NCBI RefSeq assembly: GCF_017743975.1
Contig: NZ_JAGHRC010000001.1
Location: 124,001 to 188,000 of the forward strand
Direction of reading: 5' to 3'
Length of the DNA: 64,000 nt
Source of the DNA: Ruegeria sp. R14_0
GTDB taxonomy: Bacteria; Pseudomonadota; Alphaproteobacteria; Rhodobacterales; Rhodobacteraceae
Part shown: piece by piece, positions 30,642 to 39,721 of the stretch
How the letters are laid out: every line of letters begins with the position of its first letter
Position numbering within the stretch: the stretch's first letter is position 1
The notes under the pieces: model-generated
Told to the model about the DNA's origin: nothing
Seen by the model: only the letters and a program-made list of their open reading frames with translations
Database searches by the model: none
Made by a program: the position numbers and the translations under genes

Positions 30642-32318
30642 ATGAGCTATAAATCCGACATCGAAATCGCGCGTGAAGCGAACAAGAAGCCGATTCAGGA
30701 GATCGGCGCCAAGCTTGGTATCTCCAGCGATGATCTGCTGCCCTACGGCCACGATAAGGCGAAGGTCAGCCAGGACTTCATCAACTCGGTTCAGGACCGC
30801 GAAGACGGCAAACTGATCCTCGTCACCGCGATCAACCCAACCCCGGCGGGTGAAGGAAAAACCACGACCACCGTTGGTCTGGGTGACGGTCTGAACCGCA
30901 TCGGCAAGAACGCGATGATCTGTATCCGCGAAGCTTCGCTTGGCCCGAACTTCGGCATGAAGGGTGGCGCTGCAGGTGGCGGTTACGCGCAGGTTGTTCC
31001 GATGGAGGAAATGAACCTGCACTTCACCGGCGACTTCCACGCCATCACCTCAGCCCACTCGCTGTTGTCAGCTATGATCGACAACCACATCTACTGGGGC
31101 AACGAGCAGGAAATCGACACGCGCCGCGTCGCATGGCGTCGTGTGGTCGACATGAACGACCGCGCCCTGCGTCAGATCACAGCTTCGCTGGGTGGCGTGT
31201 CCAACGGCTTCCCGCGTGAGGCAGGTTTTGACATCACCGTGGCCTCGGAAGTTATGGCGATCCTGTGTCTGGCCAACGACCTGAAAGACCTGGAAAAGCG
31301 TCTGGGTGACATCATCGTGGCCTACCGCCGCGACAAGACCCCGGTCTACTGCCGCGACATCAAGGCCGAAGGCGCGATGACCGTTCTGCTGAAGGACGCC
31401 ATGCAGCCGAACCTGGTGCAGACGCTGGAAAACAACCCGGCATTTGTCCACGGCGGCCCGTTCGCGAACATCGCACACGGCTGTAACTCGGTCATCGCGA
31501 CCAAGACTGCTCTGAAAGTGGCCGACTATGTCGTGACCGAAGCGGGCTTTGGTGCCGATTTGGGTGCTGAGAAGTTCATGAACATCAAGTGCCGCAAAGC
31601 GGGTATCGCTCCGTCGGCAGTAGTTCTGGTTGCCACCGTGCGCGCGATGAAGATGAATGGCGGCGTTGCCAAGGCCGATCTGGGCGCGGAAAACGTTGAT
31701 GCAGTTCAGTCGGGCTGTGCCAACCTGGGCCGTCACATCGAGAACGTGAAATCCTTCGGTGTTCCCGTTGTCGTTGCCATCAACCACTTTGTCACCGACA
31801 CCGATGACGAAGTTCAGGCGGTCAAAGACTACTGTGCCGAGCACGGCGTTGAGGCGATCCTGTCGCGTCACTGGGAACTGGGTTCGGACGGCTCTGCGCC
31901 TCTGGCCGAGAAAGTTGTGGAAATCGTCGAAAACGGTGCGGCTAACTTCTCGCCCATCTACCCTGACGACATGCCGCTGTTCGAGAAGATCGAAACTATC
32001 GCCAAGCGTATCTATCGCGCAGACGAGGTGCTGGCCGACAACAAGATCCGCAACCAACTGCGTGAGTGGGAAGAGGCTGGATACGGCAACCTGCCTGTGT
32101 GCATGGCGAAAACGCAGTACTCGTTCTCGACCGATCCGTCCCTGCGCGGTGCGCCGACCGGCCACTCGGTGCCGGTGCGTGAAGTTCGCCTGTCCGCCGG
32201 TGCCGGTTTCATCGTGGTTGTCTGCGGTGAGATCATGACCATGCCCGGTCTGCCACGCAAACCGGCGGCTGAAACCATCTGCCTCAATGACGCAGGTGAG
32301 ATCGAGGGCTTGTTCTAA
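30642..32318 (+). CDS. fhs: Formate--tetrahydrofolate ligase
   Basis: ATP-dependent ligation of formate to tetrahydrofolate to give 10-formyl-THF, feeding C1 units to purines or running in reverse for formate oxidation. The P-loop-like [18 protein letters not shown] is near residue 67, and the length (558 aa) is standard. The start at 30642 (AGGGA upstream) gives [10 protein letters not shown]; an upstream in-frame start at 30582 would add an unconserved leader. It heads a run with a chorismate-mutase-type gene and folD, both folate- or aromatic-related. Confidence 0.97.
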   Translation: MSYKSDIEIAREANKKPIQEIGAKLGISSDDLLPYGHDKAKVSQDFINSVQDREDGKLILVTAINPTPAGEGKTTTTVGLGDGLNRIGKNAMICIREASLGPNFGMKGGAAGGGYAQVVPMEEMNLHFTGDFHAITSAHSLLSAMIDNHIYWGNEQEIDTRRVAWRRVVDMNDRALRQITASLGGVSNGFPREAGFDITVASEVMAILCLANDLKDLEKRLGDIIVAYRRDKTPVYCRDIKAEGAMTVLLKDAMQPNLVQTLENNPAFVHGGPFANIAHGCNSVIATKTALKVADYVVTEAGFGADLGAEKFMNIKCRKAGIAPSAVVLVATVRAMKMNGGVAKADLGAENVDAVQSGCANLGRHIENVKSFGVPVVVAINHFVTDTDDEVQAVKDYCAEHGVEAILSRHWELGSDGSAPLAEKVVEIVENGAANFSPIYPDDMPLFEKIETIAKRIYRADEVLADNKIRNQLREWEEAGYGNLPVCMAKTQYSFSTDPSLRGAPTGHSVPVREVRLSAGAGFIVVVCGEIMTMPGLPRKPAAETICLNDAGEIEGLF

Positions 32319-32340
32319 GCGCCCGAATGATACATCTCGT

Positions 32341-32362
32341 GGTCCGGGGATATCCCCGGGCC
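32341..32362 (+). repeat. Hairpin between fhs and the chorismate mutase gene
   Basis: A 9-bp stem (32341-32349 with 32354-32362, one G-T pair) with a 4-base loop and no T run lies within the 58-base spacer. It could trim or stabilise the fhs message, setting a different dose for the downstream genes. Confidence 0.5.
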
Positions 32363-32376
32363 GTGAGGAGAAGAAA

Positions 32377-32682
32377 ATGCCCACTCTGATACCGCCGCAA
32401 GACTGCCAATCAATGCAGGAATTGCGGCCTCAGATCGACAAGCTGGACCGCCAACTGATCGAACTGTTGGTAACGCGCGCAAGCTACATTGACCGCGCGT
32501 CGCAGCTGAAACCCGGCGAGGGGCTGCCCGCCCGCATCCCGGATCGTGTCGAAGACGTGGTGCAGCGCGTGCGCAAGAGTTCTGACGAGTTGGGCATGGA
32601 CCCTGATCTTGCCGAGAAACTCTGGCGCATCTTGATAGACTGGTCGATCGCCCGCGAAGAGCGTGTGCTTGGCCCAGACTAA
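32377..32682 (+). CDS. AroQ-type chorismate mutase-like protein
   Basis: A 101-aa all-helical protein with the AroQ pattern: [20 protein letters not shown] (residues 15-34), a basic segment around [14 protein letters not shown], and [19 protein letters not shown] near the end. Such proteins convert chorismate to prephenate, or isochorismate to salicylate and pyruvate (PchB type). The usual residues for AroQ (Arg of the first helix, Arg of the second, Lys, Arg, Glu/Gln of the third) are only partly obvious. GAGGAG precedes the ATG. Its place between fhs and folD suggests co-expression with C1-folate enzymes. Confidence 0.8.
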   Translation: MPTLIPPQDCQSMQELRPQIDKLDRQLIELLVTRASYIDRASQLKPGEGLPARIPDRVEDVVQRVRKSSDELGMDPDLAEKLWRILIDWSIAREERVLGPD

Positions 32683-32734
32683 ACGACCGGGTGCGCAAGC
32701 GCCCGATCCGTTTTTTGAAAGAAGGGATCAAAGG

Positions 32735-33625
32735 ATGGTAGCCCAGGTTATCGACGGCAAGGCTTTCGCGGCAAAAGTCCGTGCACAAGTGGCCGATCAG
32801 GTTGCAAAGCTGAAAGAGGAAAACGGCATCACTCCCGGTCTGGCGGTGGTTCTGGTCGGCGAAGACCCTGCCAGCCAGGTCTATGTGCGCTCGAAGGGGA
32901 AGCAGACCGTCGAGGTCGGCATGAACTCGTACGAGCATAAGCTGGATGTTGACACGTCCGAAGAGGACCTGCTGGCGCTGATCGACAAGCTGAACAAAGA
33001 CCCGGCTGTGCATGGCATTCTGGTCCAGCTGCCGCTGCCCAAGCACCTGAACGAAGATCTGGTGATCAACTCGATTGATCCGGCCAAGGATGTGGACGGT
33101 TTCCATATTTCGAATGTGGGCCTGTTGGGCACTGGTCAGAAATCGATGGTGCCCTGTACTCCGCTGGGTTGTCTGATGATGCTGCGCGACTATCACGGCT
33201 CGTTGTCGGGAATGGATGCTGTCGTGATCGGCCGTTCGAACATTGTGGGCAAGCCGATGGCGCAACTGCTGCTGGGGGACAGCTGCACCGTGACCATCGC
33301 CCACAGCCGCACCAAAGACCTGCCCGACGTGGTCCGCCGCGCAGACATCGTCGTGGCCGCTGTTGGTCGCCCCGAGATGGTACCGGGCGACTGGATCAAG
33401 GAAGGTGCCACCGTGATCGACGTAGGCATCAACCGCATCGAACGCGATGGCAAGAATAAGCTGGTCGGCGACGTGGATTACGCCAGAGCGGCGGAACGCG
33501 CGGGCGCGATTACGCCAGTTCCGGGCGGTGTGGGTCCGATGACCATCGCTTGCCTGCTGGCGAATACGCTGACCGCATGTTGCCGGGCAAACGGTCTGCC
33601 CGAACCCGAAGGGCTGACTGCCTGA
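32735..33625 (+). CDS. folD: Bifunctional methylene-THF dehydrogenase / methenyl-THF cyclohydrolase
   Basis: Interconverts 5,10-methylene-, methenyl- and 10-formyl-THF with NADP. The catalytic residues Y50, K54 and K56 ([16 protein letters not shown]) are present, and the NADP-binding segment [14 protein letters not shown] is near residue 165. The C-terminal [15 protein letters not shown] is typical. I start at the ATG at 32735 with AAGG upstream, which gives 296 aa; an upstream in-frame ATG overlaps the previous gene. With fhs, it completes the interconversion of formate and methylene-THF. Confidence 0.97.
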   Translation: MVAQVIDGKAFAAKVRAQVADQVAKLKEENGITPGLAVVLVGEDPASQVYVRSKGKQTVEVGMNSYEHKLDVDTSEEDLLALIDKLNKDPAVHGILVQLPLPKHLNEDLVINSIDPAKDVDGFHISNVGLLGTGQKSMVPCTPLGCLMMLRDYHGSLSGMDAVVIGRSNIVGKPMAQLLLGDSCTVTIAHSRTKDLPDVVRRADIVVAAVGRPEMVPGDWIKEGATVIDVGINRIERDGKNKLVGDVDYARAAERAGAITPVPGGVGPMTIACLLANTLTACCRANGLPEPEGLTA

Positions 33626-33632
33626 GTTAATG

Positions 33633-33665
33633 GGTTGGGGCGCGAAAATGTGCCCCAACCACTTT
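33633..33665 (+). terminator. Terminator-like hairpin after folD
   Basis: A 9-bp perfect stem (33633-33641 with 33652-33660) is followed by ACTTT. A second short stem (33667-33673 with 33675-33681, GTGCCCC/GGGGCAC) lies right behind it. Together they probably end the fhs-folD transcript. Confidence 0.65.
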
Positions 33666-33724
33666 CGTGCCCCCGGGGCACATGTGCGCGCGAGCTTGAC
33701 GCACGCACCGGAATTTTCCCCTCT

Positions 33725-33730
33725 GTTAAC
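33725..33730. promoter_or_regulatory. GTTAAC motif upstream of the LytTR gene (candidate CtrA half-site)
   Basis: GTTAAC is the half-site I associate with CtrA in Rhodobacterales. It lies 115 bases upstream of the preferred LytTR start at 33845. No second half is seen at the spacing of a full site. Confidence 0.3.
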
Positions 33731-33844
33731 GTTTGAATGTCTGCATGCTGCGTGATAGCGCTTGTTTCCCAGCCGGTTACAGTGCGTATCCGTAGGTTGA
33801 ATTGGGTGTTTGGCTGGGCCCCTGAGTGTGTCGTTCAGTTCAGT

Positions 33845-34588
33845 ATGCCGTCAAAGCTAAGACAGATTTGCATTCCACTGATGCCCCAGCGTGTGGTGGC
33901 CGGTTTCGTTTTCCTTCCAATGTTGGCCTACGCCTTCCCGCCCTTTCTTATGGCGGATTTACCGTTCGTACTGTCCTTCGTTTTCTGGGTGGGGGTGATG
34001 TGTATCGCGTTAAGTGCGACGTGGTTGGCTCGCAAACTCATCCATGGCAGCACGGCCTTCGTTAACCTACCGATCCGAGATCTGCTGTACGCTTTGTTCG
34101 TTCTGCTGCTGTTCGTACCATCGCTTTGGGTCTTGGCGCATGTCCTGTTCTTTGTTGGCGGGCATTCCGGGCCGGATGTCGCTCGTGTTTTGGGCTACAG
34201 TGCACTGTTCACCGCTGGTCTGATATTGACCTGCCGTGTTGAGCCGCGAAAAAGCCAAGAACCGCCTGCACGACCGGTCCCGCGCCTTGCGCGCCGGTTG
34301 CCAGCTTCATTTCAGGGACAGATTTACCGCCTGACATCGCGCAACCATTATGTGGACGTGGTCACGTCCGAAGGCACGTTCACGATCCGATCCCGCCTGA
34401 CCGATGCTATCGCCGAGATGGAACCTCTGGTCGGGCATTGTGCGCATCGATCCCATTGGGTTGCTAAAGACGCCGTTACAGGGACTGAAAAGGTGGCAGA
34501 CAGATCATACCTAAAACTCGTCAATGGGGACCTTGTTCCCATTAGCCGGAAGTACAAGCCGCAGCTTGAAAAAGACGGGGTGATTTGA
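33845..34588 (+). CDS. Membrane-bound LytTR-family DNA-binding regulator
   Basis: A 247-aa protein with about four membrane helices (residues 15-130) followed by a proline/arginine-rich linker and a C-terminal LytTR DNA-binding domain (about residues 155-245; SRNHYVDVVTSEGTFTIRSR, then HCAHRSHWVA and KLVNGDLVPISRKY). The domain binds promoter repeats through beta-strands. There is no receiver domain, so the membrane part may be the sensor. The start is uncertain: ATG codons at 33737, 33845 and 33881 are all in frame and none has a clear ribosome-binding site. It ends 2 bases before the pdeM stop codon. Confidence 0.8.
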   Translation: MPSKLRQICIPLMPQRVVAGFVFLPMLAYAFPPFLMADLPFVLSFVFWVGVMCIALSATWLARKLIHGSTAFVNLPIRDLLYALFVLLLFVPSLWVLAHVLFFVGGHSGPDVARVLGYSALFTAGLILTCRVEPRKSQEPPARPVPRLARRLPASFQGQIYRLTSRNHYVDVVTSEGTFTIRSRLTDAIAEMEPLVGHCAHRSHWVAKDAVTGTEKVADRSYLKLVNGDLVPISRKYKPQLEKDGVI

Positions 34589-34590
34589 TC

Positions 34591-35253
34591 CTAGCGTGGC
34601 ATTGGGATGATATGCGGATGCGGGCCGGTCAGGATGGCCATCGCCCCGTCATTCATGAGTTGGGTCAGAGTATTATCCGAGGTCAGCAAACCGCCGGTAT
34701 AGGTGCCATAAGCCGGTAGAATCAACCTTGCGTCGTCCAGAAGGAATGCGGGGCGGGTGATCACCCGTCCGCGGGCTTTCAGGCGGGTTTTGGGATGGTA
34801 ATGCCCCGAAACCTCGCCTGCTGCACCGGGTAAGGCGATGTGCCTGAACACCATCGGCCCTGCCGTATATTCGGACAGGTGCGTGCCGCCAAGATCGATT
34901 GGCCCCGGATCGTGGTTGCCTTCGATCCAAACCCATCTACGCCCGGCTTGCAGAGTGGTCAGCGTCTGCTTTTCCGATGTGCCGAGGGCCGCCAAAGCGT
35001 CCAGATCATCAAAGCTGTCGCCCAGGCAGATGATGGTTTGTGCGCCGGTTCTGTCGATGTCGGCGGACAGCCGGGTGAGGGTATCCCGGCTGTCGTAGGG
35101 CGGCAGGGCGGGGCCGCCGCGCCGTGCCATGCGTTCCGATTTGCCAAGATGCAGATCGCTGACACAGAGCAATGCCCGGTCGGGCCACCATAAGGCACCG
35201 GAGCCGAGCGCACGCAAATCTTGCCCTGCGAAGGTAAACGGCAGTTCGTTCAT
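34591..35253 (-). CDS. pdeM: Ligase-associated DNA damage response endonuclease PdeM
   Basis: Calcineurin-type metallophosphoesterase of 220 aa. The metal-binding motifs are complete: DLHLGK (D33, H35), GDSFDD (D79), GNHD (N113, H114) and GHYHP (H151, H153). This small subfamily is known to pair with an Lhr-like helicase and often with an ATP-dependent DNA ligase and an exonuclease. Here the helicase gene lies 41 bases upstream on the same strand, but no ligase or exonuclease gene is adjacent. It is probably a repair nuclease. Confidence 0.9.
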   Translation of the reverse strand: MNELPFTFAGQDLRALGSGALWWPDRALLCVSDLHLGKSERMARRGGPALPPYDSRDTLTRLSADIDRTGAQTIICLGDSFDDLDALAALGTSEKQTLTTLQAGRRWVWIEGNHDPGPIDLGGTHLSEYTAGPMVFRHIALPGAAGEVSGHYHPKTRLKARGRVITRPAFLLDDARLILPAYGTYTGGLLTSDNTLTQLMNDGAMAILTGPHPHIIPMPR

Positions 35254-35294
35254 GTTCCGTTCTTTGCCTTTTTTTCACCGTCGCGCAAGCGGAA

Positions 35295-37706
35295 TTACCC
35301 GTTGTCCAAGCCCGCCGTCTGCAACAGCCGCGCGCTCTCTTCTGCCAACAAACGTTCTTCGGCTGCGCCTTTGACCGGAACCTTTCCGACCTCAAGAAAT
35401 AAAGGTGCGGCCAAGGGCGAAACCCGGTTAAGTCGCACCAGGTCAATCCGGTCATCGATCCGGTCAATCATCGCCTCAAGACGTCCGAAATCCACCAGGC
35501 CGCGCATGGCTTCTTCGCGCGTGATCTGCATCAACAGGTGATCCGGGTCGTATTTCAGCAGCGTGTCGTACAAGATGTCCGAGGAAAACGTCGCTTGCCG
35601 CCCACTTTTGCGCTGATCACCTGTGTTGCGTTCGATCAGACCGGCAATGGTGGCCGAGGCGCGAAAGGTTCGTTTCATCACCGCATTGCCCGCCAGCCAT
35701 GTCTCAAGCCCGCTGCGCAAAGCATCGCGCTGGAACAGGGGGCGCGGGTCGGTCACAGCGTCCAGGCCCCAGATCAGCGTGGCATAGTCGGTCGCGACGA
35801 AGCCAAGCGGGGCCAGCCCGGTTTCCTCCATTCGTTTGGTCAGCAACAAGCCCAGCGTCTGTTGTGCGTTGCGCCCGGCAAACCCGTAAACACACAGGTG
35901 TTCGCGCCCGTTGTCTGGAAAGCTCTCGATCAATAGCCGGTCGCGTTGTGGCAGGCGGGACATGTCCCGCTGAAGCGCCAGCCAATCAGCCGTATGTGTG
36001 GGCAGTTGTGGCCAGTCAGATTGAGCGAACACACGCAGGATGCGATCGCTCAACTGCGTGGACGTGGCGAATTTGGTGCCCATGAAGGTGGCGATCTTGG
36101 GCTTTTTGTCAGCGCGACGGCTGACCTCGACCACCATTTCGCGCAGGCCCTCATACCGGACGATCTGACCGCCGATCAGGAAGGTGTCTCCGGGCGTGAG
36201 AGAGGCGGCAAAGGCTTCTTCGACCTCGCCAAGAGGTTTGCCCCCGCGATTACGCTTCAGGCGGACCTTGAGCGTGTCGGTGTCCTGTATCGTGCCCAGG
36301 TTCATCCGAATGCGCGTAGCTGCCCGAGGGTCGCGGAGTTGCCATCTGCCGTCCGGCCGCTGTTGCAGTCGCTGCCAACGGTCATAAGCGCGTAGGGCGT
36401 AGCCACCGGTCGCGCAAAAATCCAAACATGCATCGAACTCGGCGCGGCTGAGATCTGCGAAGGGTCCTGCTGTTGTCATCTCGGCAAACAAAGCGTCTGC
36501 GTCGAACGGACCCGCGGCTGCGGCGATTAGGATGTGCTGACACAACACGTCCCGAGGGCCGGCACCTCGGGGCTCTCCATCCAGATCATGGGCCTTGGCG
36601 GCCTCAAGCGCGGCGACGCATTCCACAACCTCGAAACGATTGGCCGGAACCAACAAGGCTTTGGACGGTGCGTTATAGCGGTGGTTTGCGCGGCCGATCC
36701 TTTGCACCAATCGTTTGACATTCTTAGGCGCGCCGATCTGAATCACCAGATCCACATCCCCCCAGTCGATGCCCAGATCCAGAGAACCGGTACAGACAAT
36801 CGCGCGCAGATCCCCGCGAACCATCGCGGCTTCGACCCGCTCTCGCTGTTGCCGGTCCAGACTGCCGTGGTGGATGCCGATGGGCAGCGCTTCGTCATTG
36901 GCAAGCCACAGGTTGTGAAAGAATATCTCGGCCTGGGCACGGGTGTTGTGAAAGATCAGCGTGGTTTTGTGCTGTTTGATTTGTTCCAGCACTGCAGCGA
37001 TGGAATAGGCCGCGCCGCCACCGGACCAAGGCGGCATCTCCTGCGTTTCCAGCATGCGAATGTCGGGATCCGGGCCGGGGTCGGCTTGAATGATATGGCA
37101 GGGGTCGGGGTTACGAGCCAGGAATCGCGCAACGGCCTGAGGGTCTTCGACCGTGGCAGACAAGCCGACGCGGCGCAGAGTGGGGCAAAGGCTTTGAAGG
37201 CGCGCCAGCGCCAGCATCAACTGGTCGCCCCGCTTGCTTTCCGCCAAGGCGTGAATCTCATCAACGATGACGCGTTGCACATCCGCAAACATGCGCCCGG
37301 CATCCTCATACGACGTCAACAGCGCCAGGCTTTCCGGCGTCGTCAGAAGGATATGCGGAGGGTCCACCCGCTGTCGTTTTTTCTGCGTGGCCGAAGTGTC
37401 GCCCGTGCGATCCTCGATGCGAATGGGCAGCCCGATCTCATCTGCAGGGCCGCGCAGGTTGCGTCGTATATCAGCGGCCAACGCCTTGAGCGGCGAGACA
37501 TAGATCGTATGCAGGCCAGGTCGAGAATCGGCGGCCAGTTCGGCCAGTGTCGGCAGAAAGCCTGCCATCGTCTTACCACCCCCGGTCGGAGCGATCAGCA
37601 AAGTCGCCGGGTCAGCCGCCCGGTCGAACATATCCTGTTGGTGCGGATGGATAGACCAGCCTTTAGCGGCAAACCAATCCGTGATCCGGGCGGGAATCTG
37701 CGTCAT
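35295..37706 (-). CDS. Ligase-associated Lhr-like DEXH-box helicase
   Basis: Superfamily 2 DNA helicase of 803 aa. Motif I is LIAPTGGGKT (about residues 37-46), the DEIH box is near residue 150 and motif VI QRIGRANH is near residue 335. The C-terminal half is the winged-helix and beta-rich Lhr-core region, shorter than full-length Lhr. This is the variant annotated as ligase-associated DNA damage response helicase. It overlaps nothing upstream; the AAA+ gene stop lies 40 bases away on the same strand. It is likely co-transcribed with pdeM. Confidence 0.92.
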   Translation of the reverse strand: MTQIPARITDWFAAKGWSIHPHQQDMFDRAADPATLLIAPTGGGKTMAGFLPTLAELAADSRPGLHTIYVSPLKALAADIRRNLRGPADEIGLPIRIEDRTGDTSATQKKRQRVDPPHILLTTPESLALLTSYEDAGRMFADVQRVIVDEIHALAESKRGDQLMLALARLQSLCPTLRRVGLSATVEDPQAVARFLARNPDPCHIIQADPGPDPDIRMLETQEMPPWSGGGAAYSIAAVLEQIKQHKTTLIFHNTRAQAEIFFHNLWLANDEALPIGIHHGSLDRQQRERVEAAMVRGDLRAIVCTGSLDLGIDWGDVDLVIQIGAPKNVKRLVQRIGRANHRYNAPSKALLVPANRFEVVECVAALEAAKAHDLDGEPRGAGPRDVLCQHILIAAAAGPFDADALFAEMTTAGPFADLSRAEFDACLDFCATGGYALRAYDRWQRLQQRPDGRWQLRDPRAATRIRMNLGTIQDTDTLKVRLKRNRGGKPLGEVEEAFAASLTPGDTFLIGGQIVRYEGLREMVVEVSRRADKKPKIATFMGTKFATSTQLSDRILRVFAQSDWPQLPTHTADWLALQRDMSRLPQRDRLLIESFPDNGREHLCVYGFAGRNAQQTLGLLLTKRMEETGLAPLGFVATDYATLIWGLDAVTDPRPLFQRDALRSGLETWLAGNAVMKRTFRASATIAGLIERNTGDQRKSGRQATFSSDILYDTLLKYDPDHLLMQITREEAMRGLVDFGRLEAMIDRIDDRIDLVRLNRVSPLAAPLFLEVGKVPVKGAAEERLLAEESARLLQTAGLDNG

Positions 37707-37746
37707 GGACGCAGACTACCCGGCCTTTTCCGGAAATGGCACGGCG

Positions 37747-39054
37747 TTATTTGACGATGGTTTCGTCTTTGACGAACATGTTTGCCCAGGCCCGGTCAAT
37801 CAGGTCGGGGCTCATCTGGTAAGGGATGCCCTCGAACTCGCAGATCGAGATCATCTGGTCGATCAGGAAGATCGGCTGGTAGTTGGCGTAAACGTTGTTG
37901 ATGGTCGGGTACTTGACCTTCAGCAGATGCACCAGAGCAGCCTCGTCCAGTGGCATGCCGCGCTTGCGGGCGACCATGGCGAAGATTTTAAGGAAGTCCT
38001 CTTGGTTCGGGCCACCAATTTTGATCTTAAAGAAGATCCGGCGCAGGGCCGCCTGGTCGAAGATCTCGTTCGGGTGGAAGTTGGTCGAGAAGATGACCAG
38101 CGTATCGAACGGAACTTCGAATTTTTCACCGGACTGCAGGCCCAGAATATCCTTGTTTTCTTCCAGCGGAACAATCCAACGGTTGATCAGCGCCTGCGGC
38201 GGTTCCTGCTGACGGCCAAGGTCGTCCACGATGAAGATGCCGCCGGTCGATTTCAACTGCAGCGGGGCCTGATAGGTGCGCGCAGTCGGGTTGTAGACCA
38301 GATCCAGCATGCTGAGCGACAGTTCACCGCCCGTCACAACGGTCGGGCGCTCACATTGGACGTAACGCGTATCGAACCGCTTGCGACGGCGCAGGCTGTT
38401 GGGATCGTCGGCTTCTTGTTCGATCGCGGTGTGCACGATCGGGTCGTAAACGGTGATCACCTGACCAGCATACTCAATTGCCCGCGGGACGTAGACGTTG
38501 TCGCCAAGCGCATCGCGAATACCGTTCGAGATCGAGGATTTACCATTGCCCGGTGGGCCATACATCAGGATGGACCGGCCCGCGCTGACCGCGGGGCCAA
38601 GGTGGTCCAGCAGGCTGTCGGGCAGTACCAGATGGCCCATGGCTCCGGTCAACTGGTCCCGAGTGACCTGAATGTTCCGGATCGACTGGCGCTTGACCTG
38701 TTCGCGATAAACATCCAGCGGAACCGGCATCGCGCCGAAGTATTCGGACTGGCTCAAAGCGTCCAGCGCACGGGCCTTCCCGGCATCTGTAAGCTGATAG
38801 CCCATTTCGTTCCCGCTGTTGGCATTCAGCGTACCGGTCGCCTCAAGCAGTTTCTGTTCGCGCGCGATGTCGATCAGTTCCTGCGTAACCGACCCCGGCA
38901 GACAAACCGCGTCAGCGACCTGACTGACCGTGTCCACGTTTTTGCGGAACATTGTCTTAAGTAGAATGTCCCGCATCATAACGATGGGCAGTTTCATTTC
39001 GCCCAAGCCCTTGGGGGCAGGAGGGGCCATAACCGAGGTCGTCTGCATATTCAT
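37747..39054 (-). CDS. AAA+ ATPase of the Tad locus region, function unknown
   Basis: A 435-aa soluble ATPase. Residues 1-110 look like a winged-helix or regulatory domain (FRKNVDTVSQVADAVCLPGS); residues about 155-345 form the AAA+ core with Walker A GPPGNGKSS (166-174), Walker B IFIVDD (273-278), sensor 1 IFSTN (321-325) and an RRI motif carrying arginine-finger candidates R338 and R339. The C-terminal lid ends with FVKDETIVK. It lies last in the minus-strand tad block, 118 bases behind tadV. Related genes are, from memory, often next to tad loci in Rhodobacterales. Role in pilus assembly is inferred from position only. Confidence 0.75.
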   Translation of the reverse strand: MNMQTTSVMAPPAPKGLGEMKLPIVMMRDILLKTMFRKNVDTVSQVADAVCLPGSVTQELIDIAREQKLLEATGTLNANSGNEMGYQLTDAGKARALDALSQSEYFGAMPVPLDVYREQVKRQSIRNIQVTRDQLTGAMGHLVLPDSLLDHLGPAVSAGRSILMYGPPGNGKSSISNGIRDALGDNVYVPRAIEYAGQVITVYDPIVHTAIEQEADDPNSLRRRKRFDTRYVQCERPTVVTGGELSLSMLDLVYNPTARTYQAPLQLKSTGGIFIVDDLGRQQEPPQALINRWIVPLEENKDILGLQSGEKFEVPFDTLVIFSTNFHPNEIFDQAALRRIFFKIKIGGPNQEDFLKIFAMVARKRGMPLDEAALVHLLKVKYPTINNVYANYQPIFLIDQMISICEFEGIPYQMSPDLIDRAWANMFVKDETIVK

Positions 39055-39172
39055 GAGCGTTGCCCGTCTATCCAGTAATCACGCCAATAGCCCCAATCCA
39101 GGGCTGCTTGGAGAAAGTCTTAACCTGATTTGTGTCAGTACCAAGGCACGGAAAAGGCGGACTGATGATAGT

Positions 39173-39718
39173 TTAGGAACCGGAAACAGTACCCAATATC
39201 AGATAGATCGCCAAGCTGGCCCCGAATGGGAACCCCATCGGGAACTTTTTGCCCCGGTCCCAGCTTTCCCAATCCGGGGCAATGGTTCTCAGCCGCGTGT
39301 ACCTTGCCAGCCTGTGGGTTATGTAAGCGCCAAGTATCGCGCAAGCCATTATGACGGACACTAGGATAATATCCCCGACCCAGACAAAGGCTGAGGCCGC
39401 GGCCAAAAACTTTGCATCGCCTGCGCCCATAGCGCCAGCCGCGTTGAAGAGAATGCCCAGAAACAGCACAACAACGATGTGCAGCAATTGCCAAAGATAG
39501 GGTGGCAGTGTCAGCACAATCGGACCGATACCAAAGGATGTCCATTCGGTCGCCCATGGCGGCAGCACAAAAAAGCCGACGACGACAAAAACCGCAGTCA
39601 AAGCCAAGACCGCGTGGTTCTTGATCAGCATGCTGCGCAGATCGGTAAAGGCCACGTAAAAGCAGATCGGCAGCACAAATGGCAAAAACCACGCGGCTGC
39701 CGTCGCTGGGATATCCAT
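39173..39718 (-). CDS. tadV: Prepilin peptidase TadV/CpaA
   Basis: Small aspartic prepilin peptidase of 181 aa with about five membrane helices. The two catalytic aspartates lie in FTDLRSM near residue 26 and AMGAGDAKF near residue 99. It lacks the N-methyltransferase half of classical PilD, as in the TadV/CpaA group. It would cleave the two Flp prepilins encoded at the other end of the locus. Its ATG is 3 bases past the stop of the upstream TPR gene. Confidence 0.95.
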   Translation of the reverse strand: MDIPATAAAWFLPFVLPICFYVAFTDLRSMLIKNHAVLALTAVFVVVGFFVLPPWATEWTSFGIGPIVLTLPPYLWQLLHIVVVLFLGILFNAAGAMGAGDAKFLAAASAFVWVGDIILVSVIMACAILGAYITHRLARYTRLRTIAPDWESWDRGKKFPMGFPFGASLAIYLILGTVSGS

Positions 39719-39721
39719 GGA

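Noticed and set aside
31068..32384. Minus-strand open frame of 438 codons opposite fhs
   Set aside because: Antisense to a gene with a complete signature; composition of a shadow frame.
36534..37754. Plus-strand open frame of 406 codons opposite the Lhr helicase
   Set aside because: Antisense to a gene with all helicase motifs.
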